Source: Aplectana chamaeleonis
Taxonomy: Eukaryota > Nematoda > Chromadorea > Rhabditida > Cosmocercidae
Direction: 5' to 3'
Length of the DNA stretch: 64,000 nt
NCBI GenBank assembly: GCA_029168955.1
Contig: JAPDOI010001228.1
Span: 124,001 to 188,000, forward strand
Shown here: positions 62,741-64,000 of the stretch, piece after piece
Layout of the letters: every line of letters begins with the position of its first letter
Numbering within the stretch: position 1 is the first letter of the stretch
The notes under the pieces: model-generated
The model's input: the letters and a program-made list of their open reading frames with translations, nothing else
What the model was told of the DNA's origin: nothing
Databases searched by the model: none
Made by a program: the position numbers and the translations under genes

Positions 62741-62830
62741 CGACTATGGAAGGGAATTGCACCGTACACCAGTCAGCTACAGTCTCTAACAATTCAGAGA
62801 GAGTCCCCACTACCTCAGCAGAAAATTTTC

Positions 62831-64000
62831 TGGCGGTTTACAGCTGGTTTACGGGAGAATTACGGCTACCTAGTGGTAAATGCTGCTTTTTACCACAGAA
62901 TTACGTCTAGATAGCGATCTGACAGAAATTCTGCCAGAATTCCAATAAATTACCAGAAATTATATCAGAATTTTCTCGAATTTCAACGTAATCCGCCCGA
63001 AAAAAATGCGATTTCTGGTAGAGTGATTTTTACAAGCGACTAGTGTTCAACTTCCCGTAAATTTGAAGTTCGTCTAGAACGAGCTGCATAAAACTCACAT
63101 GAAGTATGTATTGGCTCACAGAAAGTGTGCAGGACCTCACATGAAATGAGGAGGATCTCTCGAAAAGTGTGCAGAATATCAGAACAGGCGTACAGGACTT
63201 CACCGTTAGTATTTTAAATCATAATTTCATCTATTAAACGTTATGAAGTTACACACGAATTAAAATCTGGAAACTTTGATGGCAAATTTTACTTGTTTTT
63301 TTTCTATATTTCTGTTTTCATAAATTCGAATTCATTTTTTGAATTCATAATCGGAAGCTTGTTTTCATCTTCCTCGGAACACAACTCAGTTAGAAATTAA
63401 CAAGTGACATATAGTCTTTCCCCGGCATGAAGGATGACCAGAGGAGCCGGGTTAAATTGACGCGTGCGGCTGCGCTGCAAAATTGGAGCAGATGAGAAGC
63501 CACCGAAGGGTCAGTTTTGGGGTGTTTCGCCGTTGACTTTCCGAATACCGTTTTCGAAAAAAAAATTTGGTGAAAATCGAAAAAAAATCTGAAAAACAAG
63601 CTCAATTTCATGAAAATAATTATAGGAAAACACTAGCTTTAGTGAAAATTTTTTGGTGACCAAATGACTTGCTTTTGTTTTTGCAAATACCCGTCTCGGT
63701 TTTGATCGAAAAAATTCCCTAAAGATTATTGCTCTTCTAGAATTGTGAATCCCAGTGTTCTTCGCCCCATGTTTTACATTTTCGAAAAGCTTTATCAGGG
63801 CGCTGCTGTTGAAGCTAAGGTAACGCTGGGTTTGTGATGCAGACACTTTCAAGATTTCTGTTTGAGAGTGTAGGACTGAAGTTGTCACATCAGAAAAAAT
63901 CGTGTTGAAATCTAAAGAAAAAACGAAATCAGAACGGGATGTTTAGGTACAATGACTTTATACCACTAACCAGTAAGTAATTATAGACTAGGACTCATTA
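62831..64000. other. No recognisable gene
   Basis: AT-rich right edge with short frames only (the best, minus 63511-63888, is A/T-biased and unrecognised). Degenerate taccagaaatt-type repeats near 62870-63020. Confidence 0.3.

Larger units (their letters stand above)
59436..62830 (-). mobile_element. CR1/Jockey-like LINE, minus strand, 5'-truncated and interrupted
   Basis: Coding order from 62830 down: end of an AP endonuclease (IVVGEFNYTCSSGDSGM, then NVLNLILCNDLTLITDW), linker, reverse transcriptase, and C-terminal region. The 3' end is at 59436 with a TTGAA-type repeat tail. The element at 60208-60977 splits the C-terminal region. The start at about 62830 is within the endonuclease, so the copy was truncated at insertion. 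Confidence 0.82.

Overview
The window looks like a gene-poor, repeat-crowded stretch of a nematode chromosome, most likely a strongylid (hookworm-type) clade V worm. This rests on an epsin gene with a nematode-like ENTH domain, TTTCAG-type splice acceptors with a possible trans-splice acceptor just before the epsin start codon, a nematode RTE-1-type retrotransposon, and divergent CAP/SCP-like exons. It is eukaryotic: no operons, CRISPR arrays or bacterial genes are present, and no tRNA or rRNA gene was recognised by eye.

Host genes. (1) A 12-exon epsin gene (epn-1 type) lies on the minus strand from 55434 down to 33495. All splice phases fit and give a 468-residue protein: ENTH domain, two UIMs, DPW/DPF motifs, a clathrin-box-like segment and NPF motifs. 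Its introns, one of about 10 kb, hold most of the mobile elements in the right half. (2) Two minus-strand exons of an unrecognised proline-rich protein lie at 2726-3015 and 628-1083 and run off the left edge. (3) Three plus-strand exons at 22133-22539 resemble the start of a CAP/SCP domain.

Layout. 0-0.45 kb: pentanucleotide microsatellite. 0.6-3 kb: proline-rich gene. 5.6-6.2 kb: TTAA-flanked element. 7-13.6 kb: RTE-type LINE broken by a 2.98 kb hAT-like element (8-bp target duplication) and by a TTAA-flanked foldback. 14.9-21.9 kb: large palindromes and foldbacks. 22-22.6 kb: CAP-like exons. 23.6-25.2 kb: cluster of short inverted-repeat elements. 25.9-26.6 and 58.5-59.1 kb: two copies of a 622-bp element. 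28.7-30.1 kb: 155-bp tandem repeats. 33.5-55.4 kb: epsin, hosting three copies of a LINE family. One copy is inserted head-to-head inside another with a 14-bp target duplication, and two copies keep a 2A-like GVExNPGP motif before a PHD-like zinc finger. 54-57 and 59.4-62.8 kb: decayed CR1/Jockey-like LINE pieces, two of them broken by DNA elements.

The main story is layered transposition. Because several insertions interrupt recognisable coding sequence, their exact ends, target duplications and relative ages can be read directly.
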